A DNA stretch of 64,000 nt from an uncultured Ilumatobacter sp. (GCA_937905835.1 CALCXK010000120.1:1-64000); one strand, 5' to 3'; shown: positions 41,595 through 50,995, counted from the first letter of the stretch. Notes: a model not told the origin generated them from the sequence alone. Numbers and translations: made by a program.

Positions 41595-44435
41595 TCAGGT
41601 ACGCGGAATCTCTCGGTCGTCGTAGGTCTCGATGAGGTCGCCGGGCTTCAGGTCCTGGAAGTCGTCGAGGCCGATACCGCACTCGAAGCCCTCACGAACT
41701 TCGCGCACATCGTCCTTGAATCGACGCAATGTTGCGATTGCGCCCTTCCAGATGATCGTGCCGTCTCGGAGGAACCGCACCTTGGAGCCACGTGTGATGA
41801 CGCCTGACGTGACCATGCAACCTGCGATTGCACCCTGCTTCGGCACCCGGAAGATTTCGCGGACCTCGGATTCGCCGGTGACCACTTCTTCGTACTCGGG
41901 GTCGAGCATGCCGATCAGAGCCTGCTCAATGTCTTCAAGCAGTTTGTAGATGATCTCGTAGGTACGGATCTCCACTTCTTCCTGCTCAGCCAACTTGCGG
42001 GCCTTGCCGTCAGGGCGGACGTTGAAGCCGAGGATCGTCGCGTTGGTCGCATTGGCCAATGTGATGTCGTTCTCGGTGATGCCGCCGACAGCTCGGTGGA
42101 CGAACTGCAGGTCGACTTCTGGCCGCTCAAGTCGACGAAGCGACTCGGTGACGGCTTCGAGGGAACCCTGAACATCAGCCTTGAGGATGATGTTCAACGA
42201 TGCCTTTTCGCCGGCCTGGATCTGTGCGAACAGATCCTCAAGTTTGGTGCCCGTCTTGACTCGGCTGTCTTCACGGAGATGACGTGCCTTCAAACGGAGC
42301 GCACGGGCCTGGCCAACGGTCTGAGCGATCTTGGTGTTCGGCGCCGAGCGGAACTCGTCACCAGCCTCGGGTACATCGGACAGGCCGAGGACCTGTACCG
42401 GTGTCGACGGACCGGCCGACTTTATCATCTCGCCCTTGTCGTTGATCATGGCCCGAACCTTGCCCCAGGCGCCACCAGCGACGATTGGATCGCCGATCTT
42501 GAGCGTGCCCTTGTCGATAAGAATTGTGGCAACCGGGCCACGTCCCTTGTCGAGCTGTGCCTCGATGACGATGCCCTTGGCTCGGCCGTTCGGATTGGCC
42601 TGAAGGTCTTCGATTTCGGCAACAACCTGGAGTTGCGCGATCAACTCGTCGACACCGACACCCTCGAGGGCCGACATCTCGACGACGATTGTGTCGCCGC
42701 CCCACGACTCTGGAACGAGTTCATATTCGGCGAGTTGCGTAAGCACGCGCTGCGGATCGGCGTTGTCCTTGTCGATCTTGTTGACAGCGACCACGATCGG
42801 CACGTCCGCGGCACGGGCGTGGTTGATGGCCTCGATCGTCTGCGGCATCAGGCCGTCATCAGCAGCGACCACGAGCACGACGATGTCGGTGGCATCGGCT
42901 CCGCGAGCACGCATCTGCGTGAACGCGGCGTGGCCCGGGGTGTCGAGGAACGTGACCGAACCATGCTCGTTGTGCACCTGGTACGCACCAATGTGCTGCG
43001 TGATGCCACCTGCTTCACCATCGACGACGTTGGCATCGCGGATGCGGTCGAGCAACGTGGTCTTGCCATGGTCAACGTGACCCATGACAGTGATGACCGG
43101 CGGGCGAGGCTCCATGTCCTCTTCATCGTCTGAATCGTCGAACAACGACTGCAGCTCGAGCTCTTCCTGCTGTCCAGGCTCGACCATGAGGATCTCGGCG
43201 CCAACCTCGAGAGCGAAGAGCTCCATCTGCTCATCGCCGAGCGTCATGGTCGCGGTGACCATTTCACCGTTCGTGAGCAGGAACCGGAGCACGTCCGCAG
43301 ACGTACGGTTCAGCTTGGGACCGAACTCCTGCGCCGAGACGCCGCGCTCGATGACCACGATACCGTCGGGGACGGGTACGTCTGACGACGTGTACTGCAT
43401 TGCCTGGGGCTGCAGATCGTCTTGATCGCGACGACGCCGACGACGGCCGGTGCGACGTGGGGGCCTGCGCTGACCACTGGGCCGGTTGCCCGGTCCACGA
43501 CCGGGACCGCCACCAGGACCGCCGGGGCCGCCGCCGCCGGGGCGCGGAGCTCCGGGAGCACCACCGGGACGCGGGGCGTAACCGCCTGGACGACCACCAG
43601 GACGCGTGTTGGAACCAGGCTGAGGAAGAGACGAGCCAGGAGGCGGCGGAATGATCTTGCCGCTGTGCGACAGGGGACGGCCGGGAGGCGGCGGCACTAG
43701 CTTGCCGCTGAGCGACAAAGGCTTGGGTGCCGTCGATGCGGATGTATCGGCGGTGCCAGCTGCTGGTGTGTCTTGCTCTGGAGGGCGGCCACGTGCATCG
43801 GGCCGTGCGCTCGAAATAACGCGGGACGTTGGCTCCGGTGCGGGCCGAGGTGCCGGTGCCGGTGCAGGCCGAGGTGCTGGCGCAGCAACTGGCAGGCGAC
43901 CTTCCGCCGCGGCGACAACTGCGTCGGCAGCGCTCATCGGAGCGGGGGCCGGAGCCGGTTCAGGTGCCAGTTCGACAGCGACTGGAGCTGCCGGCTCAGG
44001 TGCCATTTCGGTAACGGGAGATGTCGGCGCGGGCTCGTCTGCAACCGGAGTTGCCTCAACCGGGACATCAGGAGCCGACTCAATAGGTAGGTCGGAAGCT
44101 GGCTCGTCGACCGCTGGCTGAACGACCTCGTCGACGGGCTTGTCCTCGATGGATTCAGTCTGTGTTGCTGCCGTCTTCTGGGCCGGCACCTTCTTGGCTG
44201 CAGCCTTCTTCTTGGCCGCCGTCTTTTTGACGGGCTTCACCTCACCGGGTTGCTCGTCACGCGTCAACCCATCACGCTGTGCGCGACGGATCACCATGTC
44301 GGCGTAGGCCTCTGCGAGCGACGACGAAGGCCCTTTCGCGGCAACACCGAGTACTCCACAGAGGCCAATGACCTCCGCATTTGTCATCCCGAGATCTTTG
44401 GCAAGCTCGTGGATTCGTATCTTCTTTGCTGCCAC
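41595..44435 (-). CDS. infB: Translation initiation factor IF-2
   Basis: 946 residues from GTG 44435 (VAAKKIRIHELAKDLGMTNA). IF2N domain, then ~280 residues of Pro/Ala/Gly-rich disordered sequence with basic RR(P)PRRTGRRRRRRD, a second IF2N-like part (GVSAQEFGPKLNRTSADVLR), the G domain (VMGHVDHGKTTLLDRI, DTPGHAAFTQMRARG, NKIDK), then domains II-IV. GTPase that brings fMet-tRNA to the 30S subunit. The long linker is usual for actinobacteria. The frame is open to 44492 but GTG 44435 begins the family-typical N-terminus. Confidence 0.96.
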   Translation of the reverse strand: MAAKKIRIHELAKDLGMTNAEVIGLCGVLGVAAKGPSSSLAEAYADMVIRRAQRDGLTRDEQPGEVKPVKKTAAKKKAAAKKVPAQKTAATQTESIEDKPVDEVVQPAVDEPASDLPIESAPDVPVEATPVADEPAPTSPVTEMAPEPAAPVAVELAPEPAPAPAPMSAADAVVAAAEGRLPVAAPAPRPAPAPAPRPAPEPTSRVISSARPDARGRPPEQDTPAAGTADTSASTAPKPLSLSGKLVPPPPGRPLSHSGKIIPPPPGSSLPQPGSNTRPGGRPGGYAPRPGGAPGAPRPGGGGPGGPGGGPGRGPGNRPSGQRRPPRRTGRRRRRRDQDDLQPQAMQYTSSDVPVPDGIVVIERGVSAQEFGPKLNRTSADVLRFLLTNGEMVTATMTLGDEQMELFALEVGAEILMVEPGQQEELELQSLFDDSDDEEDMEPRPPVITVMGHVDHGKTTLLDRIRDANVVDGEAGGITQHIGAYQVHNEHGSVTFLDTPGHAAFTQMRARGADATDIVVLVVAADDGLMPQTIEAINHARAADVPIVVAVNKIDKDNADPQRVLTQLAEYELVPESWGGDTIVVEMSALEGVGVDELIAQLQVVAEIEDLQANPNGRAKGIVIEAQLDKGRGPVATILIDKGTLKIGDPIVAGGAWGKVRAMINDKGEMIKSAGPSTPVQVLGLSDVPEAGDEFRSAPNTKIAQTVGQARALRLKARHLREDSRVKTGTKLEDLFAQIQAGEKASLNIILKADVQGSLEAVTESLRRLERPEVDLQFVHRAVGGITENDITLANATNATILGFNVRPDGKARKLAEQEEVEIRTYEIIYKLLEDIEQALIGMLDPEYEEVVTGESEVREIFRVPKQGAIAGCMVTSGVITRGSKVRFLRDGTIIWKGAIATLRRFKDDVREVREGFECGIGLDDFQDLKPGDLIETYDDREIPRT

Positions 44436-44545
44436 GCTTCGATTCAACCTTTCCCAGTCGTCATTCCCTCGCTGATGTGTCAATGAATGCACATCGCGCG
44501 GTGTTCATTTCACCCGTCAGACCGTCGGATTTCCGACGGCTGGTG

Positions 44546-44848
44546 TCATGGACGGCTGGATTGTTTTTTGATGTTTGTGATGTCGCCACCACTGACGTCG
44601 CTGCGCCAGGCACGAGCGAACGCCCGCTGAGTGATTGCGGTGTCGAGACACTCCCCCGCAACACCATCGTTTCGTTGATCTCGACAAATCCATGCCCCTC
44701 GCCCGCTGCTCGAACCATCGACGGTGATACCACTGGGCGACCGTGTGATCCGAACAAGTTCGGATTGTGGTCGCTTGGAGCGGCAGCCGATGCAGCTACG
44801 GACGGGGCCAGGAATCTCAGTCGTCTTCCTCACTCGTCGCTTCGTCAT
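44546..44848 (-). CDS. ylxR: YlxR family RNA-binding protein (DUF448)
   Basis: 100 residues from the ATG at 44848. Core motif GPVRSCIGCRSKRPQSELVR, then SGRGAWICRD and the C-terminal helix ITQRAFARAWRSDV. Binds RNA, possibly a nucleoid/RNase P partner. Conserved between nusA and infB. The ATG lies inside the end of nusA (32-base overlap); a GTG at 44833 is an alternative with a smaller overlap. Confidence 0.88.
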   Translation of the reverse strand: MTKRRVRKTTEIPGPVRSCIGCRSKRPQSELVRITRSPSGITVDGSSSGRGAWICRDQRNDGVAGECLDTAITQRAFARAWRSDVSGGDITNIKKQSSRP

Positions 44849-46337
44849 CTGCTGCCTCGGTTGCTTCAGCCGGAGCTGCTGCGTCGTCGGCCAGCGCTTC
44901 TGCGACTTCAGCAGATGCATCAACTTCAGACTCGGACGTGTCGTCGCTTCCGCCGGGCGATGTGTAGCCGGCACCTTCGGCAGCGTCAACGCTACGGAAC
45001 CACAGCTCGGCCTTGGTGGCGTCGTAGTAACGCGAGCCGGGGACGTGATACATCTCTGACTGCTCGTTGCCCTTGATCTCGAAGCCCGGGGGCACCTGAT
45101 CGGGGTCAGCCATCGGCCTCACCGAGCCGGCCCAGGGGCCAGCCTTGAGCTCTTCGAGCACTTCGGGGATCTCGGCGTCAGCAGCAGCAGCAGCTTCAGC
45201 TTCGACCTGCGCCTCTTCGGCCTTCTTTTTCCACTCGGACTCGGAGATAACGGAACCGTCGGCTGCATGCCACTCGTTCTCACCGGTCTCTGGGTTCGGG
45301 CGCCACTCGCCGACGGCGTACTCCACGTCGGAGTCACGACCATGACCGGCCGGGATTCCTTCGGCGAGTTGCGTCTCAGAACGAATGTCAACTCTCACGC
45401 CGGTGAGGCGAGCAGACAGACGGGCATTCTGGCCTTCGCGACCGATTGCAAGGCTGAGCTGATGGTCGGGCACGATCACATCGGCCGCCGTGCCATCTTC
45501 CGAGATGATCACCTGCGTGACCTTGGCCGGCGAGAGCGCCTTGGCAACAAAGTCGGCGAGGTCTTCACTGAACGGCACGATGTCGATCTTTTCGCCGCGC
45601 ATTTCGTTGACGACCATACGAACACGGCCGCCACGCGCCCCGACGCAGGCACCAACAGGATCGACGTTGTGGTCGTTCGACCAGACGGCAATCTTGGTGC
45701 GGTGTCCGGGTTCACGGGCGCAGGCTTTGATCTCGACGATGCCGTCAGCGATCTCAGGAACTTCGAGTTCGAAGAGCCGCTTGATGAGGCCGGGGTGGGT
45801 ACGAGAGACAACGATCTGCGGGCCTTTGGGCGTCCGCCGAACTTCGACGATGTATGCCTTCTGGCGATCGCCCTGGGCGGGGCGTTCGAACGGCACCTGC
45901 TCGGCCTGCGGCAGCAGCGCTTCGGCGCGGCCCAGGTCGAGCAGGGTGTATCGGGCGTCGGTTCGCTGGATGATGCCGGTAACGATGTCACCCTCGCGGT
46001 TCGCGTACTCCTCGAACTTGCGGTCCGATTCGACTTCGCGAATGCGTTGGCCCATCACCTGACGGAAGGTCATGGCGGCGATGCGGCCCATCTCTTCCTT
46101 GCGCGGCGTGTCGTCGCGCTCGTTGACCCAGTTGCCGTCTTCGTCGACGTCATACGCAGTGAAGGAGAACTCCAGCGTTTCGGGGTTCACTTCGACAACG
46201 ACTTCGTCGGCGGCATTGTCGCGACGCTTATAGGCCGAGACCAGTGCGTCGACGAGGACGTGCAGGAGCGCCTCTTCGGACAGGCCCTTCTCCTGGGCCA
46301 ACATGCCAATTGCTTCACTCATGTCCATATTGGTCAT
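44817..46337 (-). CDS. nusA: Transcription termination/antitermination factor NusA with an extra C-terminal module
   Basis: 506 residues. N-terminal RNAP-binding domain (EAIGMLAQEKGLSEEALLHV), S1 domain (VTGIIQRTDARYTLLDLGRA), two KH domains (VGARGGRVRMVVNEMRGEKI, DHQLSLAIGREGQNARLSAR). Instead of AR repeats there is an acidic coiled region, a ~45-residue module at about 419-463 (FEIKGNEQSEMYHVPGSRYY, then DATKAELWFRSVDAAEGAGY) and an Asp/Glu-rich end. The start at 46337 overlaps the rimP stop as ATGA. Modulates pausing and termination. Confidence 0.95.
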   Translation of the reverse strand: MTNMDMSEAIGMLAQEKGLSEEALLHVLVDALVSAYKRRDNAADEVVVEVNPETLEFSFTAYDVDEDGNWVNERDDTPRKEEMGRIAAMTFRQVMGQRIREVESDRKFEEYANREGDIVTGIIQRTDARYTLLDLGRAEALLPQAEQVPFERPAQGDRQKAYIVEVRRTPKGPQIVVSRTHPGLIKRLFELEVPEIADGIVEIKACAREPGHRTKIAVWSNDHNVDPVGACVGARGGRVRMVVNEMRGEKIDIVPFSEDLADFVAKALSPAKVTQVIISEDGTAADVIVPDHQLSLAIGREGQNARLSARLTGVRVDIRSETQLAEGIPAGHGRDSDVEYAVGEWRPNPETGENEWHAADGSVISESEWKKKAEEAQVEAEAAAAADAEIPEVLEELKAGPWAGSVRPMADPDQVPPGFEIKGNEQSEMYHVPGSRYYDATKAELWFRSVDAAEGAGYTSPGGSDDTSESEVDASAEVAEALADDAAAPAEATEAADDEATSEEDD

Positions 46338-46936
46338 GACGTCTGCGTCTCCTTCTGAGTAGCGGTCGTGATCATGTTCGCAGCCTGGTTTTTGGCCGGC
46401 TGCTTCCTGCCGTCTTGCGTCGTGCCGGCGTTCTTTGGGTGTTGCTTCGGGGCGCCCGGCTTCGGACCCGGCCCCCACGCAAACACCGTGCGCGCTTTGT
46501 CGACCTCGTCGGTCGTGAACGTGCACTCTGTGCCGTCGTCGAGCAGCATCGTGACGTTCGTATCGTCGACTGCAGTCAACTGCCCCTCGATGCGGCGAGG
46601 GTCGGCATTGGGGTCACGGAATCGCACCGTGACGTCTTTGCCGACCTCGCGCTGAAAGTGGCGGGGCGTGCGAAGGTGCCGCTCGAGGCCCGGGCTGGTT
46701 ACTTCAAGCGTGAACCGCGTGTTGATCGGGTCTTCGTGATCGATTTCACGAGAGATCAAACGCGTGGCCAGCGACAAATTATCGAGCGTGATGCCCCCGT
46801 CGGAACCGGGTTGCGTGTCGAGCGTGACGCGCACGGTGACGCCCCGGCGTTCGATGTCGTACACCTCGAGGTCGAGATCGGAGGCGATCGGTTCGACGAT
46901 TTCACGGACGCGTGCGATCTCACTGTTCTCGGTCAT
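46334..46936 (-). CDS. rimP: Ribosome maturation factor RimP
   Basis: 200 residues. Typical segments: VREIVEPIASDLDLEVYDIE, VRVTLDTQPGSDGGITLDNL, LEVTSPGLERHLRTPRHFQR and VTVRFRDPN. Needed for 30S assembly. The C-terminal ~45 residues are Lys/Gln/Pro-rich. ATG at 46936 preceded by a near-perfect AAAGGAGG ribosome-binding site. First gene of the minus-strand translation operon. Confidence 0.95.
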   Translation of the reverse strand: MTENSEIARVREIVEPIASDLDLEVYDIERRGVTVRVTLDTQPGSDGGITLDNLSLATRLISREIDHEDPINTRFTLEVTSPGLERHLRTPRHFQREVGKDVTVRFRDPNADPRRIEGQLTAVDDTNVTMLLDDGTECTFTTDEVDKARTVFAWGPGPKPGAPKQHPKNAGTTQDGRKQPAKNQAANMITTATQKETQTS

Positions 46937-47263
46937 GTCGATCTGCCTCCTTTCTGTACCCCGTTCAAAGAACAAGGCGTGAGGCAGAGCCCCACGCCTT
47001 GGTCACGAACCAAATTGCGAAATCCGATGATAGCAGAAGACCGCACTGTTCGGGCCGGGCCCGAAGGTAGTTGCTACTCGGCGATCCCCATTGCCGCATC
47101 AGCGGGGTCGTTGCCAGACCGGCGGGGTGCGAGCCGCCCACGGTAAACATGTCGCACACGGGAAACACGTCGCACAGCACTGCGCAATCGTTGACTGGAA
47201 CCTCACGAAGCACTCTGGCACCAGAAGGCTGACTGTGTCGACCCAAGCCGGTAGCTTCGTCAC
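46937..47263. promoter_or_regulatory. Divergent rimP/proS spacer with an 18-bp direct repeat
   Basis: 327 bases without a gene. It must hold the promoters of the rimP-nusA-infB operon and of proS. Two tandem 18-base copies, CGGTAAACATGTCGCACA (47141-47158) and CGGGAAACACGTCGCACA (47159-47176), differ at two positions and could bind a regulator. No T-box-like structure is evident. Confidence 0.5.
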
Positions 47264-49054
47264 GTGCTCCGGATGTCCAATCTCTTTCTTCGAACCTTGC
47301 GTGATGACCCGTCTGACGCCGAGGTTCCCAGCCATCGCCTCCTGGTCCGTGCGAGCTACATCCGCCGCGCTGCGCCAGGGGGATTCAGCTGGCTCCCCCT
47401 GGGCTGGGAGGTGTTTCGCAACGTTGAGCGCATCGTCCGCGAGGAGATGAACGCCGCGGGGTTCCAGGAAGTCCACTTCCCTGCACTGCTCCCGAAGGAG
47501 CCTTACGAGGCCACTCACCGCTACCACGAGTACGGCGACAATCTGTTTCGCCTCACGGATCGGCACGGCGCCGAGTTCTTGCTGGCGCCGACGCACGAGG
47601 AGATGTTCACCCTGACGGTGAAAGACCTCTACAGCTCGTACCGCGATCTGCCGCTGGTGATCTATCAGATCCAGACAAAGTTTCGCGACGAAGCACGCCC
47701 GCGAGCAGGTCTGTTACGGACTCGCGAATTCTCGATGAAGGACTCGTACAGCTTCGACCTCGACCAGGCCGGCCTCGACGTCGCTTATCAAGCCCATCGC
47801 AACGCATACATCAAGCTGTTCGAGCGGATGCAGCTCCCATTCGTCATCGTCGCCGCGACCTCTGGCGCCATGGGCGGTTCGGCATCGGAAGAGTTCCTCG
47901 CTCCCCTGCCGGTTGGTGAAGACACGTTCGTCCGCTGCACCAGCTGCGACTTCGCAGCAAACGTCGAGGCCGTCCATACGCCAGTGCCCGATGCAATCCC
48001 GTTCGATGGGTTGCCGGCGTCGATGGTGCACAACACGCCGAAGACGCCGACGATTGCCAAGCTCGTCGACTACGTGAATGGTGTCGGCGAGAACGGCGAT
48101 GCGTCGCTGCGCCACCCGGACCGTGACTGGACCGCTGCGGACACATTGAAGAACGTCGTCGTCACGTTGAGGCACCCCGACGGCACAACTGAGCCGCTGG
48201 CTGTGGGCCTCGAAGGCCACCGCGAGGTCGACATGAAGCGCCTCGAAGCTCAGGTCGCTCCGGCCGAAGTCGCGCCGTTCGACGAAGACGACTTCAAGAA
48301 GTACCCCGCACTGAAGAAAGGCTATATCGGTCCGGGCGCGCTCGGCGCCAACAAAGAATCGGGCATCCGCTACCTCCTCGATCCCCGCATCGTCGATGGC
48401 ACCCAATGGATCACCGGTGCCGACCAGTACAACCAACACGTTCTGCACCTCACTGCAGGTCGTGACTTCACAGGTGACGGGGTGGTCGAAGCTGCCGAGA
48501 TCCTCGACGGTGACGTGTGCCCGTCATGTGGCTCGAACGTCGAAATCGCACGCGGCATCGAGATCGGCCACATCTTCCAGCTCGGCACCAAGTACGCCAC
48601 CGCACTCGAACTGACCGTGCGCGACGAGAACGATAAGCCGGTCACCCCCACGATGGGTTCGTACGGAGTCGGTGTGTCGCGCTGTCTCGCAGCTGTCGCT
48701 GAAGCAACCCTCGACGACAACGGCTTGTGCTGGCCACGCGAGATCTCTCCCGCCGACTTCCACATCGTCAGCGCCGGCAAGGAAGGCACGCCGCACGGAC
48801 CTTATGCCGAAGAGTTGGCCTCCTCACTCGAGGCTGCTGGACTGCGGGTCCTCCTCGACGATCGGCCGAAGACCTCACCCGGCGTCAAGTTCAAGGACGC
48901 CGAGTTGATCGGCGTCCCGACGATCGTCGTTGTCGGCCGCGGGCTGAACAACGAGGACGACCCGACCATCGAGGTCAAAGATCGCAAAACCGGCGAGCGC
49001 GAGGACATCTCGACCTCGGTAATCGTGGATCACCTCATCGCCCTCGCCAGATAA
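47264..49054 (+). CDS. proS: Prolyl-tRNA synthetase (bacterial type with editing insert)
   Basis: 596 residues. Class II motifs: SYIRRAAPGGFSWLPLGWEV, motif 2 TKFRDEARPRAGLLRTREFS, motif 3 GSYGVGVSRCLAAVAE. A YbaK-like editing insert occupies about 230-400 and includes a CTSC knuckle and CPSC. C-terminal anticodon-binding domain ends FKDAELIGVPTIVVVGRGLN. The GTG at 47264 fits the homologous N-terminus (xLRMSNLFLRTLRDDP); an ATG at 47273 is an alternative. Oriented away from rimP. Confidence 0.95.
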   Translation: MLRMSNLFLRTLRDDPSDAEVPSHRLLVRASYIRRAAPGGFSWLPLGWEVFRNVERIVREEMNAAGFQEVHFPALLPKEPYEATHRYHEYGDNLFRLTDRHGAEFLLAPTHEEMFTLTVKDLYSSYRDLPLVIYQIQTKFRDEARPRAGLLRTREFSMKDSYSFDLDQAGLDVAYQAHRNAYIKLFERMQLPFVIVAATSGAMGGSASEEFLAPLPVGEDTFVRCTSCDFAANVEAVHTPVPDAIPFDGLPASMVHNTPKTPTIAKLVDYVNGVGENGDASLRHPDRDWTAADTLKNVVVTLRHPDGTTEPLAVGLEGHREVDMKRLEAQVAPAEVAPFDEDDFKKYPALKKGYIGPGALGANKESGIRYLLDPRIVDGTQWITGADQYNQHVLHLTAGRDFTGDGVVEAAEILDGDVCPSCGSNVEIARGIEIGHIFQLGTKYATALELTVRDENDKPVTPTMGSYGVGVSRCLAAVAEATLDDNGLCWPREISPADFHIVSAGKEGTPHGPYAEELASSLEAAGLRVLLDDRPKTSPGVKFKDAELIGVPTIVVVGRGLNNEDDPTIEVKDRKTGEREDISTSVIVDHLIALAR

Positions 49055-49062
49055 TTACGTCT

Positions 49063-49085
49063 GGGGTCAGGCCCCTTTCGCAACT
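49063..49085 (+). repeat. GGGGTCAGGCCCC hairpin element, copy B
   Basis: Core GGGGTCAGGCCCC then TTTCGCAACT, 8 bases after the proS stop, in the proS sense orientation. It is identical to copies A and C over 23 bases. The outer left arm (TAATTACG) pairs only partly with CGCAACTA. Confidence 0.85.
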
Positions 49086-49941
49086 ACCTGCCGTGGCGCA
49101 CCAAGCCCTGGTCAATCACGACCCGCTCGGCGCCGCCTCCGGCCGGTCGTGCGCTCGTGGTGAACATCGCCTCGCCGTTCTCGGTCGACCACATGCGCAC
49201 CGTGAGCGCGTCGCCGGGGATAACCGGCGAAGCAAAGCGACCCTCGATGTGATGGAACAGAGCCGGGTCGTTGCCACACAATGAATGCAGCAGCGCTCGG
49301 GCGGTGAAGCCGTATGAGCAGAGGCCGTGCAGAATGGGCGTCTCGAAGCCACCAAGGGCGGCAAAAGCCGGGTCGGTGTGCAGCGGGTTACGGTCACCCG
49401 ACAAGCGGTACACGAACGCTTGGTCACGATTCGTCACGTAGGTGACCTCATGGTCGGCAGGTCGCTCAGGCGGCACGTTCTTCGGGCCGGACGGGCCACG
49501 GTCGCCACCCCAGCCTCCTTCGCCGCGCATGAACGATGAGCCCACGGTCGTGTACAGCGGATCGCCGTCCATCACGGCGACCGTCTCTGACACCACGACC
49601 GCGGCACTGCCCTTATCGAAGATGCCGGTGATTTTGCTGGTCAAGGTGACCGTGCCCTCGACGGGAATCGGACGATGCAGCGTGACGGCCTGCTGGCCGT
49701 GAACGAGCATCGCCGGGTTGAACGACCCGATCTTGCCCATCGCCGAGCCTCGACCCCACCCGACGACAACCGGGAACGTCGGGTACACGAGTTGCTCGAT
49801 GTTGTTGCTGTTCTCGGTCGTGAACGGCAGGTCGTCATGGCCGGCACCAATGCCGACCGCGTAGAGCAACGCGTCCTTCGAGTTCCAACTGGCCTGAACC
49901 GAATCGCTCGTGGATCCGACGGCATCGGGGTTGATTGGCAT
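49084..49941 (-). CDS. MaoC-like double-hotdog (R)-specific enoyl-CoA hydratase
   Basis: 285 residues, the size of a tandem hotdog protein. N-terminal MaoC_N half (YAVGIGAGHDDLPFTTE, PTFPVVVGWGRGSAMGK) and a C-terminal catalytic half with YRLSGDRNPLHTDPAFAALG, FETPILHGLCSYG, where Asp and His form the dehydratase dyad. It hydrates trans-2-enoyl-CoA to (R)-3-hydroxyacyl-CoA, as in sterol side-chain or branched fatty-acid oxidation. Adjacent SDR gene (57 bases upstream on the same strand) could oxidise the product, as in the fused eukaryotic MFE-2. Confidence 0.9.
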   Translation of the reverse strand: MPINPDAVGSTSDSVQASWNSKDALLYAVGIGAGHDDLPFTTENSNNIEQLVYPTFPVVVGWGRGSAMGKIGSFNPAMLVHGQQAVTLHRPIPVEGTVTLTSKITGIFDKGSAAVVVSETVAVMDGDPLYTTVGSSFMRGEGGWGGDRGPSGPKNVPPERPADHEVTYVTNRDQAFVYRLSGDRNPLHTDPAFAALGGFETPILHGLCSYGFTARALLHSLCGNDPALFHHIEGRFASPVIPGDALTVRMWSTENGEAMFTTSARPAGGGAERVVIDQGLVRHGR

Positions 49942-49998
49942 GTTGTTACTCCCTGGCTTGTTGACGTTTTCTTCGGGGTTCCTTGAGTTTCTCAGCGC

Positions 49999-50904
49999 TC
50001 AGCCTGTGACGGTCTTGCCGTCCATGCCCGTTCTCCCGCGGGCGTTGGCGAGCAACGACTCGACAATCGGCCCGAGCGACTCGGGGTCGTCAGTGGGGTC
50101 GACCGCCGGGCCACGCACCCAACCTTCGGCAACGGCGAGGAACTGCCCGGACGCCTCGAAGACACGACCGGTGACGTCAGCCGCCTCGTCAGAAACGAGC
50201 CAGGTGACGATCGGGGCGATCCATTTCGGCGATCGAGCCTCGCGCTCCTCGTCAGTCTCCGGCGCCGGGCCGAGGTCTTCGGTCATGCGGGTGAGCGCCA
50301 CCGGAGCGACGGCGTTCACTGTCACTCCGTAGCGACCGAGCTCCATCGACGTGATCTGTGTAAACGCCGCGATGCCGGCCTTTGCGGCGCCATAGTTCGA
50401 CTGACCGACGTTGCCGTAGATACCCGAAACCGACGACGTGTTGACGATACGACCAGCAACCGCGTGGCCCGCCTTCGACTGCTCACGCCAGTAGGCCGCC
50501 GCATGACGAGCCGGAGCAAACGTGCCCTTCAGATGCACGTTGATGACTGCGTCCCACTCCTGCTCCGTCATGTTGGCGAGCATCCGATCGCGAAGAATTC
50601 CGGCGTTGTTGACGACCGCGTCGAGGCCGCCGAAGGTCTCGATCGCCATGTCGACCATCCGCTTGGCACCGTCCCAATCGGCCACGTTGTCGCCGTTCGC
50701 AATTGCCTCGCCACCGCCGGCGACGATCTCGTCGACGACTTGTTGGGCAGGTGAGACGTCGATTCCCGTTCCATCACGCTCACCACCGAGATCGTTCACG
50801 ACAACTTTCGCTCCATGGCGAGCCAGGCTCAGCGCATGCTCACGGCCGATGCCTCGGCCTGCGCCAGTGACGATTGCGATTTTGCCTTCACAGAGTCGTG
50901 CCAT
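49999..50904 (-). CDS. Short-chain dehydrogenase (3-hydroxyacyl-CoA/17beta-HSD4-like)
   Basis: 301 residues. TGAGRGIGREHALSLARHGA binds NAD(P); NDLGGERDGTGIDVS; NNAGILRDRMLANMTEQEWD; catalytic Ser in VNTSSVSGIYGNVGQSNYGAAKAG with YxxxK. The C-terminal extension (~50 residues) resembles peroxisomal MFE-2-type dehydrogenases. Probably works with the neighbouring hotdog hydratase. ATG at 50904; the frame runs to 51153 but passes through the repeat element. Confidence 0.92.
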   Translation of the reverse strand: MARLCEGKIAIVTGAGRGIGREHALSLARHGAKVVVNDLGGERDGTGIDVSPAQQVVDEIVAGGGEAIANGDNVADWDGAKRMVDMAIETFGGLDAVVNNAGILRDRMLANMTEQEWDAVINVHLKGTFAPARHAAAYWREQSKAGHAVAGRIVNTSSVSGIYGNVGQSNYGAAKAGIAAFTQITSMELGRYGVTVNAVAPVALTRMTEDLGPAPETDEEREARSPKWIAPIVTWLVSDEAADVTGRVFEASGQFLAVAEGWVRGPAVDPTDDPESLGPIVESLLANARGRTGMDGKTVTG

Positions 50905-50964
50905 GCCGACGACTGTATGGATCTGCCGGGTGATTGATCGGGTCGAAGGCCACAGCCCGCACAG

Positions 50965-50987
50965 AGTTGCGAAAGGGGCCTGACCCC
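50965..50987 (-). repeat. GGGGTCAGGCCCC hairpin element, copy C
   Basis: On the minus strand the core starts 8 bases after the stop of the flavoprotein gene and is followed by TTTCGCAACT. Identical over 23 bases to copies A and B. Sits in the 91-base gap before the SDR gene. Confidence 0.85.
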
Positions 50988-50995
50988 ATAGGTAG

